Shown: positions 8,601 to 17,818, counted from the stretch's first letter. The stretch is 64,000 nt of DNA from Phenylobacterium sp. J367 (GCF_024699985.1 NZ_JAJONA010000001.1:3912501-3976500); one strand, 5' to 3'. Notes: generated by a model not told the origin, from the letters alone. A program made the numbers and translations.

Positions 8601-9236
8601 GTGACACGCGGACGTTTCATCACTTTCGAAGGCGGCGAGGGGGCGGGGAAATCCACCCAGCTCAAGCGCCTGGTTGCGCGGCTTGAGGGCCATGGGCGCG
8701 AGGTCGTGGCCACACGCGAGCCGGGGGGCTCTGCGGGCGCCGAGAGCATCCGCGAACTGGTCCTCAAGGGGTCCGCCGACCGCTGGAGCCCGGTGACCGA
8801 GACGCTCCTCATGTACGCCGCCCGCCGCGACCACATCGAGCGCGTGATCCGGCCGGCGCTGGAGCGCGGCGCCTGGGTGGTCTGCGACCGCTTCGCCGAC
8901 TCGACCCGCGCCTACCAGGGGGCCGCCGGAGGGACCGCGCCGGAGCTGATCTCGGCGCTGGAGACCCACATCCTTGAGGGCACGCGGCCCGATCTCACCC
9001 TGATCTTCGACCTGCCCACCGAAGTCGGCCTGGAGCGCGCCCACGCCCGCGCCGGGTCCGAGATGCGCTTCGAATCCAAGGGCATGGCCTTCCACGAACG
9101 GCTCCGCGACGGCTTCCTGGCCATCGCCCGGGCCGAGCCCGACCGCTGCGCCATCGTCGACGCGCGCGGCACGCTCGACCAGGTCGAGGCGGAGGTCTGG
9201 GCGGCGGTCGCCGACCGCCTGGCCGTCCATGCCTGA
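8601..9236 (+). CDS. tmk: Thymidylate kinase
   Basis: 211 residues; phosphorylates dTMP to dTDP with ATP. P-loop GGEGAGKSTQ at about residues 10-19, TREPGG substrate motif, and the DR motif with CDRFADSTRAYQG (about residues 96-108). The start is taken as the GTG at 8601 (MTRGRFITFEGG), which puts the P-loop at the usual distance; the same frame runs open far upstream through rlpA but that part is not protein-like. The stop overlaps the holB start by 8 bases. The tmk-holB-tatD order is widespread in proteobacteria. Confidence 0.95.
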   Translation: MTRGRFITFEGGEGAGKSTQLKRLVARLEGHGREVVATREPGGSAGAESIRELVLKGSADRWSPVTETLLMYAARRDHIERVIRPALERGAWVVCDRFADSTRAYQGAAGGTAPELISALETHILEGTRPDLTLIFDLPTEVGLERAHARAGSEMRFESKGMAFHERLRDGFLAIARAEPDRCAIVDARGTLDQVEAEVWAAVADRLAVHA

Positions 9237-10227
9237 GGACGTCGCCCATCCCCGCGAGGTGTTCGACCTCGAAGGGCAGGGCGCCGCCGAGGAGGCGTTC
9301 GAGGCCGCCCGCGCCCGCGGCCGCCTGCACCACGCCTGGCTGCTGACCGGCCCCGAGGGCGTCGGCAAGGCCACCTTCGCCTACCGCGCCGCCCGCCGCC
9401 TGCTGGGCGCGCCGCACGATCCGCGCCACGGCCTCATGGGCGCCGATCCCGAGCACCCGGTCAGCCGCCAGGTGATCGCCCGCGCGCACCCCGACATCCT
9501 GGTGCTGGAGCGCGAGGGGCCGGACGGCAAGCCGCGCAAGGTGATCCCGGTCGACGATGTCCGGAAGCTCGCCGAGTTCTTCTCGAAGTCGCCGGCCAGC
9601 GCCCCGCACCGGGTGGCCATCGTCGACGCCGCCGACGACCTCAACGTCAACGCCGCCAATGCCCTGCTGAAGACCCTGGAGGAGCCGCCGCCCCGCGGCA
9701 TCCTGCTGATGATCTCGCATTCCCCCGGACGACTCCTGCCCACCATCCGCTCGCGCTGCCGGCGCCTGGCCTTCCAGCCGTTCGGCCTGGAGGGCGCCGC
9801 CGCCTTCGTGCAGCGGCACGCGGACGTGAACGACGAGGAGGCGCTCAGGCTCTCCCGCATGGCCGGCGGCGCGCCGGGCAAGGCTTTGCAGCTCGCCGCC
9901 TCCGAGGCGCTGACCATGGACGACGCCGCCCGCCACCTTCTTTCGGACCTGCCGCGGGTGGACGAGGCCCTGGCGCTGTCCCTCGCCGACCGGTTCCGGG
10001 GCGGGGAGGGGCAGGCCAATTTCAACCTCCTGCTCGAACGCCTCGCCGACCGGGTCCACACCATGAGCCTGGACCGCGCCCGCGACGGGATCGGCCCGCT
10101 TGATCGCTGGGCGCAGGCGTGGGAGACGCTGACCCGCCTGCCGCGGGAGGTCGAGGCCCTCAACCTCGACCGCACGGATGCGCTGTTCACGGCGCTCCGC
10201 GAGCTCCGTCAGGCCGCGCAGGCCTGA
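9229..10227 (+). CDS. holB: DNA polymerase III subunit delta'
   Basis: 332 residues; clamp-loader subunit. Walker A-like TGPEGVGKATFAYR lies at about residues 40-53, followed by VIPVDDVRKLAEFFSK, VDAADDLNVNAANALLKTLEEPP (sensor/Walker B region) and the SRC motif in TIRSRCRRL. The Cys-x2-Cys zinc module of many delta' subunits is not evident in the AHPDILVLERE region, as in other alphaproteobacterial homologues. Overlaps tmk by 8 bases; followed after 22 bases by tatD. Confidence 0.93.
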   Translation: MPEDVAHPREVFDLEGQGAAEEAFEAARARGRLHHAWLLTGPEGVGKATFAYRAARRLLGAPHDPRHGLMGADPEHPVSRQVIARAHPDILVLEREGPDGKPRKVIPVDDVRKLAEFFSKSPASAPHRVAIVDAADDLNVNAANALLKTLEEPPPRGILLMISHSPGRLLPTIRSRCRRLAFQPFGLEGAAAFVQRHADVNDEEALRLSRMAGGAPGKALQLAASEALTMDDAARHLLSDLPRVDEALALSLADRFRGGEGQANFNLLLERLADRVHTMSLDRARDGIGPLDRWAQAWETLTRLPREVEALNLDRTDALFTALRELRQAAQA

Positions 10228-10249
10228 GCGGCGAGACCCAAGACCACCC

Positions 10250-11026
10250 ATGCTGATCGACAGCCACGTCAACCTGCACGCCCCGCAATTCGACGAGGAC
10301 CGCGAAGCGGTGATCAGCCGCGCGCTCGCCGCGGGCGTGCGCCTGATGGTGAACATCTCCGACCGGGTGTCGAACTTCGACAAGGTGCGCCACGTGGCCC
10401 AGCACCCGGACATCTGGTGCACGGTCGGCACCCATCCGCACGAGGCGAAGGAAGACCCGGACCTCTCCGCCGAGACCCTGATCCGTCTGGCGCAGGATCG
10501 GCGCGTGGTCGGGATCGGCGAGTGCGGCCTCGATTTCCATTACGACCTCAGCCCGCGCGATGTGCAGGCCAAGGTGTTCCGCGCCCACGTGGCGGCCGCC
10601 CGCGAGACCGGCCTGCCGCTCGTCGTCCACACCCGCGAGGCCGACCAGGTGATGGGCGACATCCTCGAGGAGGAATACGCCCAGGGCCCGTTCCGCCTGC
10701 TGATGCACTGCTACACCTCGGGCGCGGAGCTCGCCCGGCGATGCACGGCGCTTGGGGCCTGGTTCTCGGTCTCCGGCATCGCCACCTTCAAGGCCGCCGA
10801 GGACGTGCGCGAGGTGATCCGCGAGATGCCGGCCGACCGCATCATCGTCGAGACGGACTGCCCCTACCTGGCCCCCGTGCCCTACCGCGGCCGGCGCAAC
10901 GAGCCCGCCATGCTGCCGCATGTGCTGGCCAAGCTCGCCGAGATCCGCGGCTGGGACCTGAAGGACGCCGAGCACCGCACCGAGGACGCCTTCTTCGCCC
11001 TCTTCGACCGGATTCCCCGGCCGTGA
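10250..11026 (+). CDS. tatD: TatD-family metal-dependent hydrolase (DNase-like)
   Basis: 258 residues, TIM-barrel metallohydrolase. The start ATG at 10250 gives MLIDSHVNLH. Metal-site motifs seen: GECGLDFHYD (glutamate ligand), VVHTREAD (His), LMHCYTSG (His) and VETDCPYLAPVPYRG (Asp). The first motif reads DSHVNLH where most relatives have DSHCHLD, so the usual first His-x-His pair is His-x-Asn, which may alter binding of one metal. The stop overlaps the GTG of the next gene (GTGA), indicating coupled translation. Confidence 0.92.
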   Translation: MLIDSHVNLHAPQFDEDREAVISRALAAGVRLMVNISDRVSNFDKVRHVAQHPDIWCTVGTHPHEAKEDPDLSAETLIRLAQDRRVVGIGECGLDFHYDLSPRDVQAKVFRAHVAAARETGLPLVVHTREADQVMGDILEEEYAQGPFRLLMHCYTSGAELARRCTALGAWFSVSGIATFKAAEDVREVIREMPADRIIVETDCPYLAPVPYRGRRNEPAMLPHVLAKLAEIRGWDLKDAEHRTEDAFFALFDRIPRP

Positions 11027-11847
11027 CGGCGACGCTGGAGTTCACCATCCTGGGCTCCGGCTCCTCCGGCGGCGTGCCGCGCGCCGACGGCGAATGGGGC
11101 GCCTGCGACCCCGCGAACCCCAAGAACCTGCGCTCCCGCTGCTCGCTGCTGGTCCGCCGGAAGGGGGACGGGCCGGTGAACGAGACGACCGTCATCGTCG
11201 ACACCTCCCCCGACCTGCGCATCCAGACCGCCATGGCCGGCGCGAAGCGCATGGACGCGGTCCTCCTGACGCACGACCACGCCGACCAGATGCACGGCCT
11301 GGACGACGTGCGGGCCTTCTTCCTGCGCCAGCGGGCGCGGCTGCCGGTCTGGATGGACGCCCACACGACCGAGAGCGCCTTCCGCCGCTTCGGCTACGTC
11401 TTCGAGGGGCAGGGGGGTTATCCCGCGATCTGCGACGCCCGCGCCATTCCGGCGCACGGCGAGACCTGGCGCGTGGACGGCCCCTCCGGCGCCATCCCGA
11501 TCGTCACCTTCGACCAGGACCACGGCGAGATCCGTTCGGTGGGCTACCGGTTCGGCGGCGTGGCCTATTCCTCGGACGTGGTCGGCCTGGACGATGCGGC
11601 CTTCGAGGCGCTGGCCGATCTGGACGTCTGGATCGTGGACGCGCTGCGCTACCGGCCGCATCCCACCCACGCCCACCTGGAACGCACGTTGGAATGGATC
11701 GCCCGCGCCAGGCCGCGCCGCGCGATCCTCACCAACCTGCACATCGACCTCGACTACGAGACCCTGCGGCGCGAGCTGCCGGCAGGCTGCGAGCCGGCCT
11801 ACGACGGGATGCGCTTCGAACATGAGCTCGGAGCGGAATTCCTGTGA
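11023..11847 (+). CDS. MBL-fold metal-dependent hydrolase (PhnP/RNase Z-like)
   Basis: 274 residues. Metallo-beta-lactamase fold with the HxHxDH signature LLTHDHADQMHG at about residues 80-91. Further ligands are plausible in FDQDHGEI, VAYSSDVV (Asp) and TNLHIDLDY (His). The N-terminal GSGSSGGVPRADGEWG with downstream CDP and RSRCS resembles PhnP-type phosphodiesterases. The GTG start at 11023 overlaps the tatD stop, and its own stop overlaps the purN-like gene, so all three are one translational unit. Substrate not known; a cyclic phosphate ester or nucleotide is likely from the family. Confidence 0.88.
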   Translation: MTATLEFTILGSGSSGGVPRADGEWGACDPANPKNLRSRCSLLVRRKGDGPVNETTVIVDTSPDLRIQTAMAGAKRMDAVLLTHDHADQMHGLDDVRAFFLRQRARLPVWMDAHTTESAFRRFGYVFEGQGGYPAICDARAIPAHGETWRVDGPSGAIPIVTFDQDHGEIRSVGYRFGGVAYSSDVVGLDDAAFEALADLDVWIVDALRYRPHPTHAHLERTLEWIARARPRRAILTNLHIDLDYETLRRELPAGCEPAYDGMRFEHELGAEFL

Positions 11848-12464
11848 TGGATCAACGCCTCAAGCTGGGTTTCCTCGCGTCGAACAATGGCTCCAGCGCC
11901 CGGGGAATCGTTAACGCGATCCGGGGAGGGGAGTTGGCCGCCGACGCCAGCCTGCTGGTCAGCAACAACCGCAAGGCTCCGGCCCTCGACTGGGCGGCGA
12001 ACCTGGGCCTTCCGGCGCTGGCGATCCCGACCCAGGCCGATCCCGACGCGGCGGACGCGCGCCTGGCCGAGGAGATGGCGGCCCACGGCGTCGATCTGAT
12101 CGTCATGTCCGGTTACCTGCGCAAGCTCGGCCCGGCGACGCTGCGGCGCTACCGCGGGCGGATCCTGAACATCCACCCGGGCCCGCTGCCGGCGTTCGGC
12201 GGCCACGGCATGTATGGCCGGCGCGTCCATGAGGCGGTGATTGCGGCGAAGGCACCCGAGAGCGGCGTCTGCATCCACCTGGTGGACGAGGAGTACGACC
12301 GCGGGCCGGTGATCGCGCGCCGCAGCGTGCCTGTGGAGCCGGGCGACACGGCCGAGACTCTGGAGGCCCGCGTGACGGGAGTGGAACCCGAATTCTTCGT
12401 GGCCACGCTGCGCCGGATCGCCAGCGGCGAGCTCGCTCTGCCGGACGCATCCGTTAACGGCTAG
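11844..12464 (+). CDS. purN: Formyltransferase of the GART/PurN family
   Basis: 206 residues. Carries the formyl-THF binding core LNIHPGPLPAFGGHGMYG with Asn and His of the catalytic set, and VDEEYDRGPVIARR with the third catalytic residue Asp. The N-terminal FLASNNGSSARGIV corresponds to the phosphoribosyl-binding VLASGNGSN loop, but with SNN in place of SGN. This fits phosphoribosylglycinamide formyltransferase of purine synthesis. The lack of purM next to it and the altered first loop leave room for a paralogue with another amine substrate. ATG overlaps the preceding stop. Confidence 0.8.
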   Translation: MMDQRLKLGFLASNNGSSARGIVNAIRGGELAADASLLVSNNRKAPALDWAANLGLPALAIPTQADPDAADARLAEEMAAHGVDLIVMSGYLRKLGPATLRRYRGRILNIHPGPLPAFGGHGMYGRRVHEAVIAAKAPESGVCIHLVDEEYDRGPVIARRSVPVEPGDTAETLEARVTGVEPEFFVATLRRIASGELALPDASVNG

Positions 12465-12474
12465 GTTGGCCGCC

Positions 12475-12855
12475 ATGGACATCGCACGTCGGGGATTTGT
12501 CGCCGGAGCCGCCGCCATGGCCGCGGCCGGCGGCGCCGCGGCCCAGGAGAAGACCGGGATGTACGGCCTGATCGGCAAGATGCTCGCGAAGCCCGGCAAG
12601 CGTGATGAGCTGATCGGCGCGCTGCTGGCCGGGACAGGATCGATGCCGGGCTGCCTGAGCTACGTGGTGGCGCACGATCCGACCAACGCCGACGCCATCT
12701 GGATCACCGAGGTCTGGGACAGCCAGGCCAGCCACCAGGCCTCGTTGAAGCTGCCAGCCGTGCAGCAGGCGATTGCGAAGGCCCGTCCGATCATCGCCGG
12801 CTTCGGAGAGCGCTTCGAGACCGAGCCGGTGGGCGGCGTCGGCTTGCCCGCCTGA
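12475..12855 (+). CDS. Putative exported antibiotic-biosynthesis-monooxygenase-fold protein
   Basis: 126 residues. The N-terminus MDIARRGFVAGAAAMAAAGG looks like a twin-arginine signal (RRGFV then a hydrophobic Ala-rich stretch ending AAAQ), so export to the periplasm is likely. The rest is one ferredoxin-like ABM domain: GMYGLIGKMLAKPGKRDEL, then MPGCLSYVVAHDPTNAD and WITEVWDSQASHQASL. Such proteins often degrade or monitor quinones or heme, but no catalytic residue assignment is safe here. The ATG at 12475 is chosen over a TTG three codons upstream. It follows purN after 10 bases. Confidence 0.82.
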   Translation: MDIARRGFVAGAAAMAAAGGAAAQEKTGMYGLIGKMLAKPGKRDELIGALLAGTGSMPGCLSYVVAHDPTNADAIWITEVWDSQASHQASLKLPAVQQAIAKARPIIAGFGERFETEPVGGVGLPA

Positions 12856-12929
12856 CGCCCATATCTGATTTCCGATAATCTTCCTTAGGCGAAGAAGGGA
12901 TCAGGCCTCGCGGGCGGCCATCGTCGCCC

Positions 12930-13646
12930 TCAGTGTCCCCCGCCGCTCATCAGCTCCGCCAGCGAGATCATCGGCAGCGTCAGGGTCTGCTGCGCCCCCA
13001 CCAGCAGGATCAGCACGGCGACGACGGTCAGGCCGATCCGCGGGTTCCGGCGGTGGAACACCTGGCTGATGCCGGCGAAGAACATGGCCATGGCCAGGAT
13101 CACGCCGGCCCGGTGGTAGGCGTCCGAGGTGTACTTGGCCTCGGTGCCCTCCTTGAAGATCCGGTCGGCCCGGGTCTTCAGCTCCGCCGCGGCCTCCATG
13201 CCCGGCGACCTGTAGGACGCGAACTGGAACGGGCTTTCCGCGGCGCTGGCGTTCTCCGTCGGGTTCTGCGCCATCCACTCGCGGAACGCGGGTCTCAGAT
13301 GATCGGGCATCCGTCGCGCGTAGAAGTCCGCCATGTCCTGGTCGCCACGCTCCTTGGCGATCACCCAGGCGTTGATCAGCCCGACCTCCACACCCTGCAG
13401 CGACGCGGCGCGCTGGGCCATGTTGGCCGCCTCGACCCGCACGGCGTCGGCCTCGCCGTACTCGATCAGTTGGTGCCCCGCCCACAGCGCGCCCTGGTAG
13501 CTGGCCCAGGAGGTCAGCAGGCCCGCCGCGGCCAGGCAGACGGCCGTCGCCACTTCCCGCCAGCGTTCGATCCGCGCCTCGCGGCCGCTCAGTTCCGCGC
13601 CGCCGGCCGCTGCAGCCGGCGGGATCGCGGGCGCGCCATGTTGCAT
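12930..13646 (-). CDS. Uncharacterised inner-membrane protein
   Basis: 238 residues with start at 13646 (MQHGAPAIPP). One hydrophobic segment lies near residues 35-55 (VATAVCLAAAGLLTSWASY) and two near the C-terminus (AGVILAMAMFFAGISQVF and GLTVVAVLILLVGAQQ), flanking a soluble alpha-helical middle of about 120 residues. That plan resembles DUF4337-type proteins. No catalytic motif is seen. Isolated gene on the minus strand; the 190 bases upstream of it are shared with the next gene on the plus strand. Confidence 0.78.
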   Translation of the reverse strand: MQHGAPAIPPAAAAGGAELSGREARIERWREVATAVCLAAAGLLTSWASYQGALWAGHQLIEYGEADAVRVEAANMAQRAASLQGVEVGLINAWVIAKERGDQDMADFYARRMPDHLRPAFREWMAQNPTENASAAESPFQFASYRSPGMEAAAELKTRADRIFKEGTEAKYTSDAYHRAGVILAMAMFFAGISQVFHRRNPRIGLTVVAVLILLVGAQQTLTLPMISLAELMSGGGH

Positions 13647-13837
13647 GCCTCGATGTCTCCCGGTGAGTTCCGGACTATTCCCGCCCTGCCTAAGCCCCGG
13701 CATCGGTTGTCGCCCCTATGGAGACCCCCGGGGAATCCCTAAGTGTTTTTCGGCGTCGGGCTCACGAAGACGTTGCGTGACACCGCGGGCTTCCTATGTT
13801 TAGTTCTTACTGTAGTCGCCTTTCCTGGGAGCTTCCG

Positions 13838-14326
13838 ATGCGGTCCCTCGCCTTTGCCGCCTTCGCCGTCGCGCTCAGCGGCACGGCCGCCCTCGCCGCC
13901 CCGGCCAGCGTCAGCGTCACCCTCGCCCCGGAGCTTCAGGAGAAGTCCGAGAAGGTCTACGGCATGCGCGACGTGACCCGCCTGCAGGAGGAATTGCGCA
14001 AGGACGTGGAACGCGAGCTCGGCCGCACCGGCGCCTATCAGGACGCCCGGATCGACCTCGTCCTCGTGGACGTCGTCCCCAATCGCCCGACCTTCAAGCA
14101 GCTCGGCGACACCCCGGGGCTCTCCATGGAGAGCTTCGGCGTCGGCGGCGCCCGCATCGAGGGCCAGGTCACCGCCGCCGACGGCGTGGTTACCCCGGTC
14201 GCCTACGACTGGTACGAGACCGACATCCGCTGGACCTGGGCCAACTGGGTCTGGAGCGACACCGAATATGCCTTCGAGCGCTTCGCCCGGAAGCTGAGCC
14301 AGGGCCAGGCGCTCGCCCGCCGCTAG
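13838..14326 (+). CDS. Small secreted/periplasmic protein of unknown function
   Basis: 162 residues starting at the ATG at 13838, preceded by a GGGAG-like ribosome site. The N-terminus MRSLAFAAFAVALSGTAALA is a clear Sec signal with cleavage after AALA. The mature part begins APASVSVTLAPELQEKSEKV and contains a charged helix (VTRLQEELRKDVERELGR) and a Trp-rich beta stretch (YDWYETDIRWTWANWVW). No family assigned. The gene is followed by a strong GC hairpin. The gap before it (13647-13837) has no gene and would hold the divergent promoters. Confidence 0.8.
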   Translation: MRSLAFAAFAVALSGTAALAAPASVSVTLAPELQEKSEKVYGMRDVTRLQEELRKDVERELGRTGAYQDARIDLVLVDVVPNRPTFKQLGDTPGLSMESFGVGGARIEGQVTAADGVVTPVAYDWYETDIRWTWANWVWSDTEYAFERFARKLSQGQALARR

Positions 14327-14352
14327 ACGGTCGGTCCAGCTTGCGCCAGACG

Positions 14353-14385
14353 ACGGCGCGCGGTCTCATCGCCGCGCGCCGTTTC
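14353..14385 (+). terminator. GC-rich hairpin, probable terminator
   Basis: A perfect 11-base stem, ACGGCGCGCGG pairing with CCGCGCGCCGT, around an 8-base loop, ending in TTTCC. It lies 26 bases after the stop of the secreted protein and before mazG. The T-tract is short, so efficiency is uncertain. Confidence 0.6.
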
Positions 14386-14407
14386 CATATGCGCCCGGAT
14401 TCTCGAG

Positions 14408-15220
14408 ATGCCTGCGCCTGCCCCCTCCGCCGACCTGCGGCCCCTCGACCGGCTCCTGGCCATCATGGCGAGGCTGCGCGATCCCGAGAGCGGCTGCCCC
14501 TGGGACCTCGAGCAGACCTTCGCCACCATCGCGCCCTACACCGTCGAGGAGGCCTACGAGGTCGCCGACGCCATCGAGCGCAATGACCTCTCGGACCTGA
14601 AGGAGGAGCTGGGCGACCTCCTGCTGCAGGTGGTCTTCCATTCGCGCATGGCCGAGGAGAAGGGCGCCTTCGCTTTTGAGGATGTGGCCGCCGCCATCAA
14701 CGACAAGATGGTCCGCCGCCACCCCCACGTCTTCGCCGAGGAGAGCTACGAGAGCCTGGAGCACCAGAAGGCCGGCTGGGAGCAGCTCAAGGCCGAGGAA
14801 CGCGAGAAGAAGGTCCGCCGGGAGAGCCTGCTCGACGACGTCCCGGTCGGCCTCCCTGCCCTCACCCGCGCCGTGAAGCTCTCCAAGCGGGCGGCCGGCG
14901 TCGGCTTCGTCTGGCCCTCGGTGAAAGAGGTGATCGACAAGCTCGACGAGGAGGTTCGCGAGCTGAAGGCCGAGATCGCCGCCGGCGACCTGGAGAAGGC
15001 CCGTGATGAGATGGGCGACGTTCTGTTCGTGGTCGCCAACCTCGCCCGCACCCTGGACGTGGACCCGGAGGATGCGTTGCGTGGGACGAACGCCAAGTTC
15101 GTCCGCCGTTTCCGCCACATCGAGCGCCGCCTCGCCGAGCGCGGCCGGACGCCCGCACAGTCCGACCTGCCCGAGATGGACGCGCTCTGGGACGAGGCCA
15201 AGGCCGCCGAGCGCGTCTAG
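14408..15220 (+). CDS. mazG: Nucleoside triphosphate pyrophosphohydrolase MazG
   Basis: 270 residues, full two-domain MazG. The N-terminal domain has LRDPESGCPWDLEQTF and the metal-binding helices VEEAYEVADAIE and LKEELGDLLLQVVFHSRMA. The second MazG repeat has ELKAEIAAGD and DEMGDVLFVVANLAR. Hydrolyses (d)NTPs to monophosphate and pyrophosphate, a house-cleaning role. Its TAG stop interlocks with the stop of convergent hflX in a shared CTAG. Position next to hfq-hflX is usual for alphaproteobacteria. Confidence 0.95.
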   Translation: MPAPAPSADLRPLDRLLAIMARLRDPESGCPWDLEQTFATIAPYTVEEAYEVADAIERNDLSDLKEELGDLLLQVVFHSRMAEEKGAFAFEDVAAAINDKMVRRHPHVFAEESYESLEHQKAGWEQLKAEEREKKVRRESLLDDVPVGLPALTRAVKLSKRAAGVGFVWPSVKEVIDKLDEEVRELKAEIAAGDLEKARDEMGDVLFVVANLARTLDVDPEDALRGTNAKFVRRFRHIERRLAERGRTPAQSDLPEMDALWDEAKAAERV

Positions 15221-16536
15221 TGCGGCCGGATCTCCGCTGACGGGAAGAGCTGCTCGAACTGGCCGAGCGCCTGCGGCGTCAGGCTGACCGCCAGGCGGAC
15301 GCTGCCGTCCTTGCCCTCGTTGCGCTCGATCACCCGGCCGTGGCGGTAGAGCCAGGCGATCGCCGCCCCCTCGCCGGCCGGCGCATAGACGTCCACCGGC
15401 GGCGCCTCGTCGACCAGGGCCGCCACCTGCCGCAGCAGGGCGTCGCAGCCCTCGCCGGTCGCCGCCGAGACCAGCACGGCCGGCGGATGCGCCCGCTTGG
15501 CGTCGCCGGCCACGGCCGCCTGTCCGTCAGCATCCAGCAGGTCGACCTTGTTCCAGACCTCCAGGATCCGCCGCTCGTCCATGTCGACGCCCAGCCGTTC
15601 CAGCACCTTGCGCACGTCCTGCGCCTGGGCGTCGCTCTCCGCGCTGGCGATGTCGCGGACATGCAGCACCACGTCGGCCTCCTGCACCTCCTCCAGCGTG
15701 GCGCGGAACGCCTCCACCAGTTCGTGCGGCAGGTCGGAGATGAAGCCCACCGTGTCGGACAGGATCGCTGGCCGCCCGTCGGGCAACCTCAGCATCCGGA
15801 TGGTCGGGTCGAGGGTGGCGAACAGCATGTCCTCGGCGACGACCTCCGCCTGGGTCAGGCGGTTGAAGAGGGTCGACTTGCCGGCGTTGGTGTAGCCGAC
15901 CAGGGCCACCGTCGGGTACGGCACGCGCTTGCGGCCGGACCGCTGCAGGGTCCGCGTGCGGCGCACCTCGGCCAGCTCGCGCTTCAGCTTGCCGATCTTC
16001 TCGGCCAGCAGCCGCCGGTCGGTCTCGATCTGGGTCTCGCCGGGGCCGCCCATGACGCCGAAGCCGCCGCGCTGGCGCTCCAGGTGGGTCCAGGTCCTGA
16101 CGAGGCGCGAGCGCTCGTAGGTCAGCCGCGCCAGCTCGACCTGCAGCCGGCCCTCGCGGGTCCGGGCGCGGCGGGCGAAGATCTCCAGGATCAGGCCGGT
16201 GCGGTCGATGACCTTCACCTTCCAGGCCTTCTCCAGGTTCCGCTGCTGGACCGGCGTCAGGCTGTCGTCAACGACGGCCACGTCGGCCTCGACGGCCTCC
16301 ATCAGGATGCCGAGCTCGGCCACCTTGCCGGAGCCGAACAGGGTGGCGGGCGTGAGCTTGCGCAAGGGCGCGATGGCCGTCTCGCGGATCTCGAGATCGA
16401 GGGCGAGCGCCAGGCCCACGGCCTCCTCGAGACGCGCTTCGGCGTCCCGCGCGGAGCCGCGGCCCTCACGATCGGGGTGGATGACGACGGCGCCCTGGAC
16501 GGGCGCCTGGCGGTCAACGGATTTGGAGGAACTCAA
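15217..16536 (-). CDS. hflX: GTPase HflX
   Basis: 439 residues; ribosome-associated GTPase that splits stalled ribosomes. N-terminal HflX subdomain followed by the glycine-rich [19 protein letters not shown], then a coiled region and the G domain: G1 GYTNAGKST (about 207-215), G3 DTVGFI, and G4 NKVD. Start overlaps the hfq stop by 4 bases (ATGA), so expression is coupled to hfq. Convergent with mazG. Confidence 0.96.
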   Translation of the reverse strand: MSSSKSVDRQAPVQGAVVIHPDREGRGSARDAEARLEEAVGLALALDLEIRETAIAPLRKLTPATLFGSGKVAELGILMEAVEADVAVVDDSLTPVQQRNLEKAWKVKVIDRTGLILEIFARRARTREGRLQVELARLTYERSRLVRTWTHLERQRGGFGVMGGPGETQIETDRRLLAEKIGKLKRELAEVRRTRTLQRSGRKRVPYPTVALVGYTNAGKSTLFNRLTQAEVVAEDMLFATLDPTIRMLRLPDGRPAILSDTVGFISDLPHELVEAFRATLEEVQEADVVLHVRDIASAESDAQAQDVRKVLERLGVDMDERRILEVWNKVDLLDADGQAAVAGDAKRAHPPAVLVSAATGEGCDALLRQVAALVDEAPPVDVYAPAGEGAAIAWLYRHGRVIERNEGKDGSVRLAVSLTPQALGQFEQLFPSAEIRPH

Positions 16537-16778
16537 TCTGTCTCGTCTTCGGCCGGCTCATAGAGCTGCACAGGCTGCGCCGGCATGATGGTGGAGATCG
16601 CGTGCTTGTAGACGAGCTGGGACTGCCCGTCGCGCCGGAGCAGGACGCAGAAGTTGTCGAACCAGCTCACCACGCCCTGAAGCTTGACACCGTTCACCAG
16701 GAAGATGGTCAGCGGCGTCTTGGACTTGCGCACGCTGTTGAGGAAGGTGTCCTGCAGGTTCTGCTTCTTGTCGCTCAT
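16533..16778 (-). CDS. hfq: RNA chaperone Hfq
   Basis: 81 residues. Sm1 motif is visible from [20 protein letters not shown] through [18 protein letters not shown], and Sm2 ends in the conserved YKHAISTI. The C-terminal tail is short and acidic (PAEDETD), typical of alphaproteobacteria. ATG at 16778 is chosen; its ribosome site (GAGG, then GGAAAG) follows an A-rich stretch. Hexameric RNA-binding protein pairing small RNAs with mRNAs. It lies between dat and hflX in the same operon. Confidence 0.97.
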   Translation of the reverse strand: MSDKKQNLQDTFLNSVRKSKTPLTIFLVNGVKLQGVVSWFDNFCVLLRRDGQSQLVYKHAISTIMPAQPVQLYEPAEDETD

Positions 16779-16880
16779 TGGCTTTCCGCCTCTTTTTTTG
16801 ATCGGACGGCCAAGCGCCGCCCACACACGCAAAGTCACGCTGGCCTGAATTTGCGACAGCCGCAATCCAGAAGGCGATCG

Positions 16881-17744
16881 TCAGATCGCCGTGGCCCTGG
16901 CCCGCTCGATATAGAGACGCCGAAGCCGGCTCGCCACTGGTCCGACCGCCCCATCGCCGACGGGGCGTCCGTCCACGGCGATCACCGGCAGGACCAGGCT
17001 GCCCGCGCCGGTGATGAAGGCCTCCCGCGCCTGCACCGCCTCCTCAGGCGTGAACGGCCGCTCGTCCACCTCCAGCCCATCCTCGCGGATCACGTCGAGC
17101 AGGGTGTGGCGGGTGACGCCACGCAGGATGTTGGCGTTGGTGTCGCGCGTCCTCAGCCGCCCGTCCTGGCCGACGATCCAGGCGTTGGACGACGCGCCCT
17201 CGGTGACGAAGCCCAGTTCGTCAACAAACCAGGCCTCGCTGGCCCCGGCCTCGCGGGCCTTCTGCTTGGCGAGCGCATTGGGCAGCAGGCCCACCGTCTT
17301 GATGTCGCAGCGGCCCCAGCGGTTCTCGGGCGTGGTGACCACGCCGATCCCCTTGGCGGCGCGGGCCTCCACCGCCGCCCGGTCCAGCCCGTTGACGGTG
17401 ATCACGACCGCCGGCTTCACCTCCGGGTTCGGGAAGGCGTGGTCGCGGCGCGCCACCCCGCGGGTGACCTGCAGATAGAGCAGCCCCTCCCGCACCTTGT
17501 TCCGCCGGACCGCCTCGCGCAGCACGATGGTCAGGGCCGCCCGGCTCATCGGCATGCGGATCGAGAGCTCCGAGAGGCTCCGCTCCAGCCGCGCGAAATG
17601 CCCCTCGGCGTCGGCCAGCTTGCCGTCGAACAGCGCCCAGACCTCATAGACCCCGTCGCCCAACTGGTAGCCCCGGTCCTCGATGTGCACGCAGGCTTCG
17701 CCATGCGGCACGAACCGGCCGTTCACATAAGCGATCCGTCCCAT
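16881..17744 (-). CDS. dat: D-amino acid (D-alanine) transaminase, PLP fold type IV
   Basis: 287 residues. Branched-chain/D-amino acid aminotransferase family: YVNGRFVPHGEACVHIEDRG at the N-terminus, catalytic lysine in CDIKTVGLLPNALAK (about residue 148), and EGASSNAWIV with the cofactor-binding Glu. The specificity motifs fit D-alanine aminotransferase rather than IlvE, but the substrate is not proven by sequence. It lies between ntrX and hfq, an order conserved in Caulobacter relatives. The 102-base gap to hfq may hold an hfq promoter, which I cannot define. Confidence 0.9.
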   Translation of the reverse strand: MGRIAYVNGRFVPHGEACVHIEDRGYQLGDGVYEVWALFDGKLADAEGHFARLERSLSELSIRMPMSRAALTIVLREAVRRNKVREGLLYLQVTRGVARRDHAFPNPEVKPAVVITVNGLDRAAVEARAAKGIGVVTTPENRWGRCDIKTVGLLPNALAKQKAREAGASEAWFVDELGFVTEGASSNAWIVGQDGRLRTRDTNANILRGVTRHTLLDVIREDGLEVDERPFTPEEAVQAREAFITGAGSLVLPVIAVDGRPVGDGAVGPVASRLRRLYIERARATAI

Positions 17745-17818
17745 CCTACTCCGCTCCCGTCGTGAGCTTCGAAGGATCGGCGATGAGGGCTGCGAAGCCT
17801 TGGCGAAGCAGGCCCATC

